Assembly (NCBI RefSeq): GCF_024436035.1 | Contig: NZ_JANFNG010000001.1 | Span: 265,689-329,688, forward strand | Direction of reading: 5' to 3' | Origin: Streptomyces humicola | GTDB lineage: Bacteria > Actinomycetota > Actinomycetes > Streptomycetales > Streptomycetaceae | Length of the DNA: 64,000 nt | In this document: one piece after another, positions 25,191 through 34,365 of the stretch | How positions within the stretch are numbered: the first letter of the stretch is position 1 | Layout of the letters: every line of letters begins with the position of its first letter | Notes under the pieces: generated by a model | Database searches by the model: none | What the model saw: only the letters and a program-made list of their open reading frames with translations | What the model was told of the DNA's origin: nothing | Program-made: the position numbers and the translations under genes

Positions 25191-26474
25191 TCACCAGCGC
25201 AGCAGGCCGAGATCGATCGCGTCGGCCATCGCCTTCATGCCCGCGTCGTTGGGGTGGATGTGGTCGCCCGAGTCGTAGGCAGGGTCGAGGGCGGCCGGGT
25301 TCGCGGGGTCGCGCATGGCGAGGTCGAAATCAATGACCCCGTCGAAGGCGCCGCTGGTACGGATCCACTGGTTGACGCTCTGGCGGAGGCTTTCGGCAGC
25401 GGCGGAGTAGTAACCGTTTCCCTCGTCAGGCATCAGGGTCGCGCCGATGATGTTGACGTGGGCGGCGTGTGCCTCGTTGATGAGGGTGCGGTAGCCGTTG
25501 ATGAGGTCCTGGGCGGTCACCGGCCCGCCGTTGGGGCCCGCATTGTTCCCGATGTCGTTGATGCCTTCGAAGAGGATCACATCCTTGACGCCTGGCTGGC
25601 CGAGGGCGTCATGGCCGAAGCGCTTGAGGGCGCTGACGCCCTGCCAGAGGTTGGGGACATCGGTGAGGACCCGGTTGCCGCCGATCCCGGCGTCGACGAC
25701 GCTCAGCTTTTGCGGGTGCGGTTCGGAGCCCAGACGGCGAGCGAGAAAGTCCGGCCACCGCGTGTAGGTGCCGGTCGAGGAATGGTAGCCGTCGGTGATC
25801 GAGTCGCCGAAGGCGACCACGGTGCCCTTCGCGGTGGGCGACACGACGTCCAGTCCTGCCAGGTAGTACCACGAGGTCGTGGTGGTGCCGAAGGCGTTCG
25901 CGTTGTCGTCACCGGCGTGATTGCCGGGGGCTATGTAGGTGGTGTCGAACGCGTCGGAGTGCCAGGTGGAGCTGCCCGTCGCGCCGGGCAGGTAGAGGCT
26001 GACCAGCAGGTTCTCCCCGGCGTTGACCGAGATCGGGATGACGTCGCTGACCGCCTCTTGACCGGCGGGGATGGTGAGGTGGTCGGAGTGGCCGAAGGTG
26101 ACGTTGAGGGTGGTCCCGCGAACCGCGTCTGCTCCGCTCGTCTGGACGGCGACGTCCACTTCGCTGACATCGAGCGAGGTGTTGCTGTATCGGTTGGACA
26201 AAGTGATGCGTGCCTCTGAACCGGCGACGCTGCTGTGGGCCACCATCCGGATCGTCTGGTTGTCGAAGGCCGGGCCGGCGGTCGTCATGCTGGGCGACCA
26301 GGCGCTGACCCGGGTGCCCGTGCCATGGGGCGAAGGCTCGGCGGCGCTTGCCGCGCCCGCGGTGCTCAGAGGAACGACCGCGAGGGCCATGCACGCCAAC
26401 GCACCAGCCATGGACAGCAAGACTCTGCGACGGGGCGGACAGCTCGCCGTCGGCAGCACTTCCTCATGGGGCAT
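25191..26474 (-). CDS. Secreted SGNH/GDSL-type esterase
   Basis: A 427-residue secreted hydrolase, probably removing acetyl or other acyl groups from plant polysaccharides. A signal peptide with Arg-rich start (RRRVLLSMAGALACMALAVV) is followed by an extra beta-rich N-terminal domain (about 40-200). The SGNH hydrolase domain carries the four blocks: Ser in VAFGDSITDG (about 223), Gly in GIGGN, Asn in FEGINDIG, and Asp/His in DHIHPND (about 404). I use the ATG at 26474 with GGAGAG before it; a GTG five codons upstream is possible. It lies downstream of the GH95 gene on the same strand. Confidence 0.88.
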   Translation of the reverse strand: MPHEEVLPTASCPPRRRVLLSMAGALACMALAVVPLSTAGAASAAEPSPHGTGTRVSAWSPSMTTAGPAFDNQTIRMVAHSSVAGSEARITLSNRYSNTSLDVSEVDVAVQTSGADAVRGTTLNVTFGHSDHLTIPAGQEAVSDVIPISVNAGENLLVSLYLPGATGSSTWHSDAFDTTYIAPGNHAGDDNANAFGTTTTSWYYLAGLDVVSPTAKGTVVAFGDSITDGYHSSTGTYTRWPDFLARRLGSEPHPQKLSVVDAGIGGNRVLTDVPNLWQGVSALKRFGHDALGQPGVKDVILFEGINDIGNNAGPNGGPVTAQDLINGYRTLINEAHAAHVNIIGATLMPDEGNGYYSAAAESLRQSVNQWIRTSGAFDGVIDFDLAMRDPANPAALDPAYDSGDHIHPNDAGMKAMADAIDLGLLRW

Positions 26475-26560
26475 CGTCGATCTCTCCACTCTTTTCTATC
26501 CCGCAAGGGGCTTGAAAACCGGCGTCAGGGGTGACGTTGATGCGCTGCACGCGGGCGGCT

Positions 26561-28978
26561 CTACCCGAGGTTGCGCAGTGTGACGGACTCTCCGGGCCTG
26601 ATACTGAGCTGCCGCGAGGTGCCGTTCGCATAGACGGTCGTGCCGAGGCCGCCGACGCTCTTCAGCGTCGCCTGGGTGACCTTGCCGTTCCTCCAGCTGA
26701 AATCGGCGACGAACCCGCCGCGGACGCCGACGCCGGATACCGATCCGGATGCTGCCCAGGCGGCGGGCAGCGCGGGCAGCAATTCCGCGTGTCCCGGTCG
26801 CGAATAGACGAGCATTTCGATGACTGCGGAGGAAGTGCCGAAGTTCGCTTCGATTTGGAAGATGCCGTTGCCCGGCGAGAGCTCGTAGATGTCGAAGAGG
26901 TTCACCGCCGTCCCGTTGCTGCCGTTGGCCGACGGCTTCAGGTTGTTGACGACGAGCTGGTAGGCCTTCTCCGCGTTCTTCAGCCTCGCCCAGCATAGGC
27001 TGCGCCAGGCGTTCGCCCAGCCGAAGCTGTTCATGCCGCGAGCGATGAGGAGGTTGGTCGCGCCGTCGAGGATGTCCTTCGCCGTGGAGTTGTCCGGCCG
27101 GATCCTGTCACCCGGGAACAGCCCGATGAGAGGGGAGAGGTGGCGGTGCTGGGGGTCGCCGAGGTTGTCCGGCGTCATCCACTCCTCCAGCCAGCCGGTC
27201 GTGGGACTGACCACAGGCAGGTACAGCCGCTCGCGCAGGCCGTCGACGGTTTTGCTGTAGTCGGTGTCCCGGCCGAGTACTTGGGTCGCCGTGAGGTAGT
27301 GGCCGAAGAGGTTCCACACCAGCTCCTGGGCATAGGTGATGCCCTTGGCGTCGAGCGGCCCCTGTTCGGGCGACCAGTCGCTGTCGGCGATCAGGACCTC
27401 GTACGAGGTGCCGGACGCGTCGGTGACCGTAGTGGTGATGAGGCGAGCCTCCCAGAACTCCACTGCGCCCTTGATGAGGGGGTAGACCTTGTCGAGGTAG
27501 GCGCGGTCCTGGGTGTACTCGTAGTGCTCGAACAGGTTCAGACACAGCCAGGCGTTGCCGGCCGGGTGCCACCACCAGCCGCCGCCGCCGTACGGGTTGG
27601 TGGAGATGGCGACGGTCCAGCCGGCGATCTTCCCGCTGGAGTTGCGGTATCTGTTGGTCGGGGTGTTGAACAGCCGCTGAGTGATGTCCGTCCAGGAGGG
27701 CAGTTGCGCCAGGCAGTAGTCGGCGAAGGCGTCGAAGCAGTCAGACAGACCTGCCCGGTCGGCCATCCAGTAGTTCATCTCGATGTTGATGTCGGTGTGG
27801 TAGTCGGCCATCCAGGCCGGGGCGTTGCCGTCCAGCCACAGGCCCTGGAGGTTGAGCGGCAGGCTGCCCCGCGATCCGGATACCATCAGGTAGCGACCGA
27901 ACTGCACGTAGGCAGCCTCGAGTTCGGGGTCCGGCACGTTGTTCTGCCAGCGGGCCTGCACCCGTCCCCAGGTGTCCAGTCCTCGCTGCGCGGCGGAGGA
28001 CGTGCCGAGGTCGAGGCCGAACTCGCCGAAGGCGGCCAGAAAGTCGGCGACGTGGGTGTGCAGCAGGGCGGTCACCGACTGCCTCGCCGCGGCGAGCGCC
28101 TTGCTCCGGGCCAGGGGCTCCGGGTCGACGGACGGGTCGCGGAAGTTCGCGGCGGCGTCGGGCAGATAGTTGGTTCCGCCGCTGACGACGACGGTGAGGT
28201 CCTTGCAGCCGTTGAAGGATAGGGACGTGCCGCTGAGGCCGACCTTGCCGGTGCTGCTGTAGGCGGTGACGGCGGCGCCGTACTTCAGTCCGTTGGCGAG
28301 GGAGGCGCCGAACGATGCGCACGGACCTGCGCTGTCGGCGGTGGTGGACTCACCGTGGGTGCCGGTGAGCGAGACGGTGCCGGTGTAGGAGCCGGCGCCC
28401 TGCTGGGAGAAGTGCAGGACGATGACGTCGTCGGGGCGGCTGGCGAAGATCTGCCGCTGGTAGGTGACGCCGGAGATCTCGTAGGAGGCGCTGACCAGGC
28501 CCTGTGCCATGTCGAGCGTGCGCCGGTAGTCGTTGGCGGAGCTGAGGTCGTGGCCGGGGATGTCGACGGTGAGCTGGGCCAGCAGGGTGAAGGTGCCGAA
28601 GTCGTCCTGGCTGTAGGGGAACTGGCCGTCGCTTTGCAGCGTGTCGTTTCGCCCGCCGGTCCACAGCGTGTCGTCGGTGATCATCAGGAGTTCGCCGGCG
28701 GGGTCGTTGCTCGTGAGTGCTCCCAGGCGCCCGTTCCCTACGGGCAGCCCCTGCTGGATCATCGAGGCGGAGGAGCCGGGAGCCTGCCACCACAGCTGGT
28801 TCTTCGCGGCCTGGGCCGCGGACAGCATGGGGTTCTCCGTGGGACGGAGGGGGGCGGCGGAGGCCGTGAAAGCGGGCAGACCGCCGAGTGCGGTGGCCGC
28901 GCCGGCTGCGGCGGTGAGGGCAAGGAAGCCCCTGCGGCTGAGGCGGTTGTCGAGTGATTCGGTGTGCTGGATGTCCAC
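26561..28978 (-). CDS. Tat-exported GH95 alpha-L-fucosidase/alpha-L-galactosidase
   Basis: An 805-residue glycoside hydrolase of family GH95, which cleaves alpha-1,2-L-fucose or the related alpha-L-galactose by inversion. The twin-arginine signal SRRGFLALTAAAGAATAL is at residues 13-30. The N-terminal beta-sandwich begins near QAPGSSASMIQQGLPVGNGR. The (alpha/alpha)6 barrel holds the Asn-containing segment YHTDINIEMNYW, the SPEQG region with the probable acid Glu, and the HRHLSPLIGLFPG loop. Length is typical of the family. It sits in a run of secreted enzymes downstream of an ABC sugar importer, so xyloglucan or arabinogalactan side chains are plausible substrates. Confidence 0.9.
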   Translation of the reverse strand: MDIQHTESLDNRLSRRGFLALTAAAGAATALGGLPAFTASAAPLRPTENPMLSAAQAAKNQLWWQAPGSSASMIQQGLPVGNGRLGALTSNDPAGELLMITDDTLWTGGRNDTLQSDGQFPYSQDDFGTFTLLAQLTVDIPGHDLSSANDYRRTLDMAQGLVSASYEISGVTYQRQIFASRPDDVIVLHFSQQGAGSYTGTVSLTGTHGESTTADSAGPCASFGASLANGLKYGAAVTAYSSTGKVGLSGTSLSFNGCKDLTVVVSGGTNYLPDAAANFRDPSVDPEPLARSKALAAARQSVTALLHTHVADFLAAFGEFGLDLGTSSAAQRGLDTWGRVQARWQNNVPDPELEAAYVQFGRYLMVSGSRGSLPLNLQGLWLDGNAPAWMADYHTDINIEMNYWMADRAGLSDCFDAFADYCLAQLPSWTDITQRLFNTPTNRYRNSSGKIAGWTVAISTNPYGGGGWWWHPAGNAWLCLNLFEHYEYTQDRAYLDKVYPLIKGAVEFWEARLITTTVTDASGTSYEVLIADSDWSPEQGPLDAKGITYAQELVWNLFGHYLTATQVLGRDTDYSKTVDGLRERLYLPVVSPTTGWLEEWMTPDNLGDPQHRHLSPLIGLFPGDRIRPDNSTAKDILDGATNLLIARGMNSFGWANAWRSLCWARLKNAEKAYQLVVNNLKPSANGSNGTAVNLFDIYELSPGNGIFQIEANFGTSSAVIEMLVYSRPGHAELLPALPAAWAASGSVSGVGVRGGFVADFSWRNGKVTQATLKSVGGLGTTVYANGTSRQLSIRPGESVTLRNLG

Positions 28979-29163
28979 GGTTGTGCGCTCCGTACGTCTG
29001 GGGGATGGCGCGTGCGGGAACGACGGCTGCGTGCCGTCGACGGTTCGTGGGAAAGAGCACTCGAAAGGCGTGTGGGGCGCCCGGATGTACGGGGACCGGG
29101 TGGGGCCGGTCCCCGGGTGCGGGCCCGGACCGTGGCGGTCTGGCCGGCGCAGGGTTACATGCG

Positions 29164-31041
29164 TCAGCCGGAACGCGGGACGTCGATCTTGTCGATGTCG
29201 GGTGCGTATCCGCTGCCGCTGTCGAAGGTGATCGTGTTGGAGCCCGCCTTCAGGGGCAGCCGGATGCTGACGGTGTCGACGGTGTTCCAGTCGCCCGTGG
29301 AGGGGAAGTTGAGGCTGCTGCCGTTGCTGCTGTTGGAGTAGACGGTCACGGAGCGAGGATCGCCGCTGATGTAAGCAACGTTGATGGTGTAGATCCCGTC
29401 CTTCTTCACCGTGATGTCGTTGAATTGCAGTTTGCCGCCGAGGTAGAGGTTGCCGACCTTCTCATGGCCCGAGCAGGCGGCACAGCCGACGACGGTGGCA
29501 CCACCGGTCAGCGTGTTGTCCGGGGACTCGGCCTCGTAGCTTGTGGTGGCCAGTTTGCTGCCGCCGGGCTTGATGGTGAACAACCGTGAGCCGTGCGCGG
29601 GCAGTGCCTCGGTGATGCTGTCCTTGTAGTTCCCGATGTCCTGGTGGTTCCACAGGTCGTGCACGGAGGCGTTGCCTTTGAAGCCGAGGGACGCCCAGTC
29701 GGCGGTGACGGAGGCGGGTGCGCCGGCGAGGTTGAACAGGGCGACGGTGTAGCTGCCGTCGGGGTTCTTGGTGGCCCAGACCTGTTGGTCGCCCATGGGG
29801 GTGACGGGACGGGCGACGGGCGAGTTGCTCTGGTCGACGGCGATGACTTCCTGGTTGGTGAGCAGGGAGAGGCCGTAGCTGTCCAGCTTGGTGAGGTCGT
29901 CACCGGTGAACAGCGGCGACTTGTTGATGGCCCAAAGGGTCATGTAGCTCTGTCGCTCGGCGTTGGTCAGGCCGTCCATCTGCCCGTTGCCGACGTCGAG
30001 CGAGTCGAGGTCGTTCCAGCCGCCCGGGCCGGCCTTGTCGCTCCACGCAGGGGCGTCGTTCCACCGTACCTTGACCGAGTTGTCCCAGGTGACCAGGGTG
30101 TTGCAGTAGCATTCGACGTCGGTGTCGATGCGCCAGCCGTTGGAGTACTGCTTCCAGTCGGCGGCATAGTTGATGTCCAGCGACCAGGAAAGCTCGAGGT
30201 GGATCGGGCGCCCGGTGGCGGCGATGGCCTTGTGCCATGCGGCGACGTCGGCGACGTTGTTGTAGTTGTCACCGGACTTGAAGGACCCGGGGCCCACGCC
30301 GTCCAGCTTGAGGAAGTCATAGCCCCAGTCGGCGAGCATCTGCGCCTGCGAGTCGATGTACTTCTGCGCGCAGGGGTTGTCGAAGTTCAGCTTGTAGGAG
30401 CTGTCCCAGCCGTTGGTGGTGCGGAGATCGGGGTAGACGATGTCGGCGGTGGTGCAGCCGGTAGCGTTCCAGATCGGCACCTTGCCGTCGCCGTACGCCT
30501 CCTTCTCCAGGCCGACAGGCAGGTAGATGCCGGCCTTGAGGCCCTTGGAGTGGATGTAGTCGGCGACCGGTTTCATCCCGTTGGGGAAACGGGCCGGGTC
30601 GGGCGTCTGTCTGCCGTACTGGTCGTACTCGGGCGTCCAGTTGTTGTCGCGCCACCAGCCGGCGTCGATGTTGACGTAGTCATAGCCGTAGTTCTTCAGT
30701 TTGGAGGCGAGGGCGTCCGTCTGCTTCAGGACGTTCGCCTCGGTGAGGTAGCTGTAGTTGCCGTTCGGGTTCAAGCCCGGGTACTGGGAGGACTGCATGC
30801 TCCAGCTGGACCAGCCCATGTAGGGCGTGGCGGCGATGTCGGAGGTGCTGCCCGCTGTGGTGGTCGTGGCCGGGGCCGTGGTGGTGGTTGTGGGAGCGGC
30901 GGCCGCCCTGGCCTGAGGGCTCGTGGTGGGGAGGGCCGTGGCGAGACCGGCGGTAACGGCCAGGACGAGCAAGGCCCTTATGGTCCGGCGTGCGCAGCGG
31001 GCGGTGGCTCCGGGCAGGAGTCGGGACGAGGATGACCGCAT
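29164..31041 (-). CDS. Secreted GH27 alpha-galactosidase (or beta-L-arabinopyranosidase) with C-terminal CBM
   Basis: A 625-residue secreted retaining glycosidase. A long signal region (residues 1-48) and a Thr-rich linker precede the GH27 barrel, which starts at ATPYMGWSSWS. The nucleophile Asp is in YDFLKLDGVG (about residue 246) and the acid/base Asp in WRIDTDVEC (about 307). A C-terminal beta-sandwich (about 500-625, from TSYEAESPDNTLTGGA to IDKIDV) resembles CBM35-type modules. Some streptomycete GH27 enzymes act on beta-L-arabinopyranosides, so that activity is an alternative. It follows the sugar ABC transporter genes. Confidence 0.88.
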   Translation of the reverse strand: MRSSSSRLLPGATARCARRTIRALLVLAVTAGLATALPTTSPQARAAAAPTTTTTAPATTTTAGSTSDIAATPYMGWSSWSMQSSQYPGLNPNGNYSYLTEANVLKQTDALASKLKNYGYDYVNIDAGWWRDNNWTPEYDQYGRQTPDPARFPNGMKPVADYIHSKGLKAGIYLPVGLEKEAYGDGKVPIWNATGCTTADIVYPDLRTTNGWDSSYKLNFDNPCAQKYIDSQAQMLADWGYDFLKLDGVGPGSFKSGDNYNNVADVAAWHKAIAATGRPIHLELSWSLDINYAADWKQYSNGWRIDTDVECYCNTLVTWDNSVKVRWNDAPAWSDKAGPGGWNDLDSLDVGNGQMDGLTNAERQSYMTLWAINKSPLFTGDDLTKLDSYGLSLLTNQEVIAVDQSNSPVARPVTPMGDQQVWATKNPDGSYTVALFNLAGAPASVTADWASLGFKGNASVHDLWNHQDIGNYKDSITEALPAHGSRLFTIKPGGSKLATTSYEAESPDNTLTGGATVVGCAACSGHEKVGNLYLGGKLQFNDITVKKDGIYTINVAYISGDPRSVTVYSNSSNGSSLNFPSTGDWNTVDTVSIRLPLKAGSNTITFDSGSGYAPDIDKIDVPRSG

Positions 31042-31159
31042 GGGTCGGACCTCCTGGTGTCGAAACCTCGGGGAAGGTGCGGGGGAAGCGGGCAGGGGAC
31101 GTGCTTTCCCGATGCCGAGGACCGGACTTGGTGACCTGCCGTGGCGTCGGGTCTGAGGC

Positions 31160-32083
31160 TCAGCCCTTGCTCGAGCCGATGGTGAGCCCGCTGATGAACT
31201 GGCGCTGGAGCGCGAAGTACACCAGCAGCGTCGGGATCGCGGTCATGAGAGCACCTGCCGCGATGAGGTTCGGGTTGGTGAAGTACTGGCCCTGCAGGTT
31301 GGCCAAGGCAGATGTGATCGGACGCTTGTCGCCGGTCTGGATCAGGGTGAGGGACCAGAAGAAGTCGTTGTAGATCCAAATGGATTCCAAAGTCGCGAGC
31401 GCCGCGAACGCCGGGCGGCACAACGGCACCACGATCTGGAAGAACTGACGCCACACCGGGGCACCGTCGACGAGTGCGGCTTCGGAGATCTCCTTCGGGA
31501 TCGTCTTCATGTAGTTGCTGAGGACGAAGGTGCAGAAGCCGCACTGGTAGGCGATGTGGATGAAGATGATGCCCCAGAGGGAGTTGTAGACGAGCAGGGA
31601 GTCGCTCATCCACGATGGCAGCGGTATCAGCAGGTAAAGCTTGTACAGGGGTGTGATCAACACCTGTGCCGGGAGCAGGTTTCCCGCGGTGAAGAGCATC
31701 AGCAGCACGATGTTCCAGCGGAAGTCGAACCGCGAGACGAAGAAGGCCACCGCCGAGGCGAAGAGCAGGGTGCCCAGGACCGCCGGAACCGTGATGAGCA
31801 CCGAGTTCCAGAAGAAGTGCGGCATCCCGGACTGGCTCCAGGCGTCCGAGAAGTTCTGCAAGCTGATGCTGCGCGGCCAGGAAAGATAACCGTGCTTCGT
31901 GGTGTCCGAGTAGGGGCGCAGTGAGGTGTAGACGGCCCACAGCAGCGGCACGAGCCACAGCAACGCGATGCTGCCGAGCATGATGTGCCGTCCGGACTGT
32001 CGCTTCGGCCCTCTCGGGGAGCGGGCGGTACTCGTGAGCGGCGTGCGTGACCGGCGGACCGGTGGCGTGGCGGTCGCGGTCAC
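31160..32083 (-). CDS. Carbohydrate ABC transporter permease (MalG-type)
   Basis: A 307-residue inner-membrane permease with six hydrophobic segments. The ATPase-coupling EAA loop is EISEAALVDGAPVWRQFFQI (about residue 200). The C-terminal GLTIGSSKG is typical of the CUT1 family, which imports oligosaccharides. Its start overlaps the stop of the MalF-type permease gene by four bases. No dedicated ATPase gene is present; such systems in Streptomyces usually share the MsiK ATPase encoded elsewhere. Confidence 0.92.
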   Translation of the reverse strand: MTATATPPVRRSRTPLTSTARSPRGPKRQSGRHIMLGSIALLWLVPLLWAVYTSLRPYSDTTKHGYLSWPRSISLQNFSDAWSQSGMPHFFWNSVLITVPAVLGTLLFASAVAFFVSRFDFRWNIVLLMLFTAGNLLPAQVLITPLYKLYLLIPLPSWMSDSLLVYNSLWGIIFIHIAYQCGFCTFVLSNYMKTIPKEISEAALVDGAPVWRQFFQIVVPLCRPAFAALATLESIWIYNDFFWSLTLIQTGDKRPITSALANLQGQYFTNPNLIAAGALMTAIPTLLVYFALQRQFISGLTIGSSKG

Positions 32084-33024
32084 TGGTCCTCCTTACGGAA
32101 AGTCTGGAACAGGAAGGTCCCGATCGCGGCAAGGGAGACCAGGAGCAGGATGACCGCGAGGGCGGAACCGTATCCGATATGGCTGGACTCGCCGGTGATG
32201 TTGTCGCTGATGAGCAGGGAGAGCAGTTCCATGCCGGGCTTGCTGCCCGTTCCGCCGCCGAGCACATAGACAATGTCGAAGGCGCGCAGGGACTCCATGA
32301 CGGTGACGACCAGGATGATGATGTTGACCGGCTTCATGGCCGGCAGCACCACCTTCATGAAGGTCTGGCGTCCGTTGGCACCGTCGAGCGCGGCAGCCTC
32401 CTTCAGAGCGGGATCGAAGCCCTTCAGCCCCGCCAGGTAGAGGATCATGATGTAGCCGGTGTGCCGCCATCCTGAGGCGACCAGTACGGCCCACAGGTTC
32501 AGGTTGGGATCGCCCAGCCAGTCGATGGGGTGGCCGGACGACACGGTACTGATCACACCGTTCAGCAGGCCGTAGTCGGGGTTGTAGATGATGTCCCAGA
32601 TGAGGCCGACGACCGCCAGGGACAGCACCATCGGTATGAAGATCGCTGTCTGGTAGACCCGGGTGAAGCGGATTTTGCGGTCCAGCTGGTAGGCCAGGAA
32701 GACACCGAACGGGGTGGGCAGCAACGCCGTGAACAGCAGCCAGATCACGTTGTGCGTGACGGCCGGCCAGAACGGCGGGTAGTCGGTGAAGATCTGTCGG
32801 TAGTTCTCCAGCCCGACCCAGTGGAGGTCGGACAGGGTCAGACCGTCCCAGCTGGTGAAGGACAAGCCGATGGAGGCCAGCGCCGGCAGCCACACGAAGA
32901 CCAGCAGGGCAAGCAGTGGGATTCCGACGACAACCGTCAGGAAGAGGCGGTCACCAGGACCGAGTCGGCGGGGACGAGGGTGTGCGCGCGACGAGGCCCG
33001 AGGCGCGGTACGCACGGAGGACAT
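32080..33024 (-). CDS. Carbohydrate ABC transporter permease (MalF-type)
   Basis: A 314-residue partner permease with six TM helices. The EAA loop is KEAAALDGANGRQTFMKVV (about residue 208). A Pro/Arg-rich N-terminal tail of 25 residues precedes the first helix. It is placed between the binding-protein gene and the MalG-type gene, as in many CUT1 operons. The substrate is presumably an alpha-galactoside or fucosylated oligosaccharide, from the linked hydrolases. Confidence 0.92.
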   Translation of the reverse strand: MSSVRTAPRASSRAHPRPRRLGPGDRLFLTVVVGIPLLALLVFVWLPALASIGLSFTSWDGLTLSDLHWVGLENYRQIFTDYPPFWPAVTHNVIWLLFTALLPTPFGVFLAYQLDRKIRFTRVYQTAIFIPMVLSLAVVGLIWDIIYNPDYGLLNGVISTVSSGHPIDWLGDPNLNLWAVLVASGWRHTGYIMILYLAGLKGFDPALKEAAALDGANGRQTFMKVVLPAMKPVNIIILVVTVMESLRAFDIVYVLGGGTGSKPGMELLSLLISDNITGESSHIGYGSALAVILLLVSLAAIGTFLFQTFRKEDQ

Positions 33025-33043
33025 GGTGAACCTCTCCGGTGGA

Positions 33044-34357
33044 TCAGGCCGTGAAGAACCGCGAGCGCTGCGACTCGATGGTCCTGAGCAGGGACGAGCC
33101 GTCGTCGGGATGGTTCAGCCACTCGGTGAAGCCGGGCTCGACCACGGTGGATATGAATCCCGGGTCGCTGTCGCGGTCCCCGAACTGGGTGATGTACTTG
33201 GCACCGGCGATGAGTTCGGCGGACTTCTTCTGCAGGGCGTTGTACGAGCCGGTGCCGGCTGCGGAGTTGACTGCGACATTGCTCGGGTCGACGCTCATGT
33301 AGATGCTCTCGGCCTTGGCGCTGCCGAGGAACTCCAGGAACTTGTGCGCGCCGTCGGGATTCTTCGGACTGCGGCTGAGCATGAAACCGTCGGTGGGCGC
33401 CTCGACCGCGTCCTGACCGTACGTCGGGTCGATTTCCGGAAACGGGAAGAAGTCGACGTCGGACCGGAGGGAGTCGTCGGTGATCTGCTGGCCGAGGAAG
33501 AGCCCGATGACCGCCATGCCGGACTTCTTGTCGAGCAGCGACTGCGCGGCGTCCTGCCATGAGCGGCCGCCCCCGCCCGACTGGAGGTACGGGGCCAGCT
33601 CGCGCCACAGATCGATGGTCCCCACGACGCGCCGGTCGGTCCAAGGAGCCTGGCCCCGCATCAGGGACATATGGAAGTCATAGCCGTTGGCGCGAAGGTT
33701 GAGGTAGTCGAAGGTGCCGAGGATGCTCCAGCTGTCGCCGCCGCCGTAGCCGGAGGCGATCGGGGAGAGCCCGTCCTTTTGCATCTGCTTGGCCAACGCA
33801 GTGAACTGGCTCCAGTTCGCGGGGATCTGGTATCCGTGCTGCTTGAAGACGCTTTTACGGTAGAAGACGGCCCACGGGTAGTTGTAGAGGGGAACGAAAT
33901 AGTACTTCCCGTCCTCTCCCTTGGACAGCTGCTTGGCCGCATCGCTGAAGCCGGCGCCTATCGTGGCCCACACGTCGTCGATGGGGCTGGCAAGGCCCTT
34001 CTTGGCGAAGTACTGCATGCGGTAGCCGGCGAACCAGGTGAAGACATCGTCCGGGGTGCCCTGCAGATAGGTGGAGATGCTCTTCTGGAACGTGTCGTGG
34101 TCGACGGTGTTCGTCTTGACGGTGAGCTTGCTGTCCTTCTCGAAGGCGGATGTCACCGCTGCGTAGGCCTTCTTCGGTGTGGCGTCCCCGCCGTTCGACC
34201 CGAAGGTCACCATGTTCGGGTCGGACGCCGCTCCTGCGCCGCAGGCGGTGAGGGAGGGCGTGGCCAGGGCGGCGGCGCCGAGGCCGAAGATTCCCTGGAC
34301 CACCGTTCTGCGGTTCGGACCTGCCAAAGTCTTGAGGGCGCGGCCGTGCAGCGTCAT
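33044..34357 (-). CDS. Sugar-binding lipoprotein of the ABC importer
   Basis: A 437-residue extracellular solute-binding protein of the carbohydrate family 1 type. The N-terminus has an RR motif (NRRTVVQG) and ends in the lipobox SLTAC, so a Tat-exported lipoprotein is likely. Family hallmarks include FTWFAGYRMQYFAKKGLASP and GFMLSRSPKNPDGAHKFLEF. The ATG at 34357 has AGGAG at ideal spacing and follows the ROK stop by eight bases, so it is in the same operon as its likely regulator. Confidence 0.93.
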   Translation of the reverse strand: MTLHGRALKTLAGPNRRTVVQGIFGLGAAALATPSLTACGAGAASDPNMVTFGSNGGDATPKKAYAAVTSAFEKDSKLTVKTNTVDHDTFQKSISTYLQGTPDDVFTWFAGYRMQYFAKKGLASPIDDVWATIGAGFSDAAKQLSKGEDGKYYFVPLYNYPWAVFYRKSVFKQHGYQIPANWSQFTALAKQMQKDGLSPIASGYGGGDSWSILGTFDYLNLRANGYDFHMSLMRGQAPWTDRRVVGTIDLWRELAPYLQSGGGGRSWQDAAQSLLDKKSGMAVIGLFLGQQITDDSLRSDVDFFPFPEIDPTYGQDAVEAPTDGFMLSRSPKNPDGAHKFLEFLGSAKAESIYMSVDPSNVAVNSAAGTGSYNALQKKSAELIAGAKYITQFGDRDSDPGFISTVVEPGFTEWLNHPDDGSSLLRTIESQRSRFFTA

Positions 34358-34365
34358 TGCTACTC

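Noticed and set aside
29593-31035. A long plus-strand frame (480 codons) antisense to GH27.
   Set aside because: Val/Gly-rich shadow of the GH27 gene with no family features.
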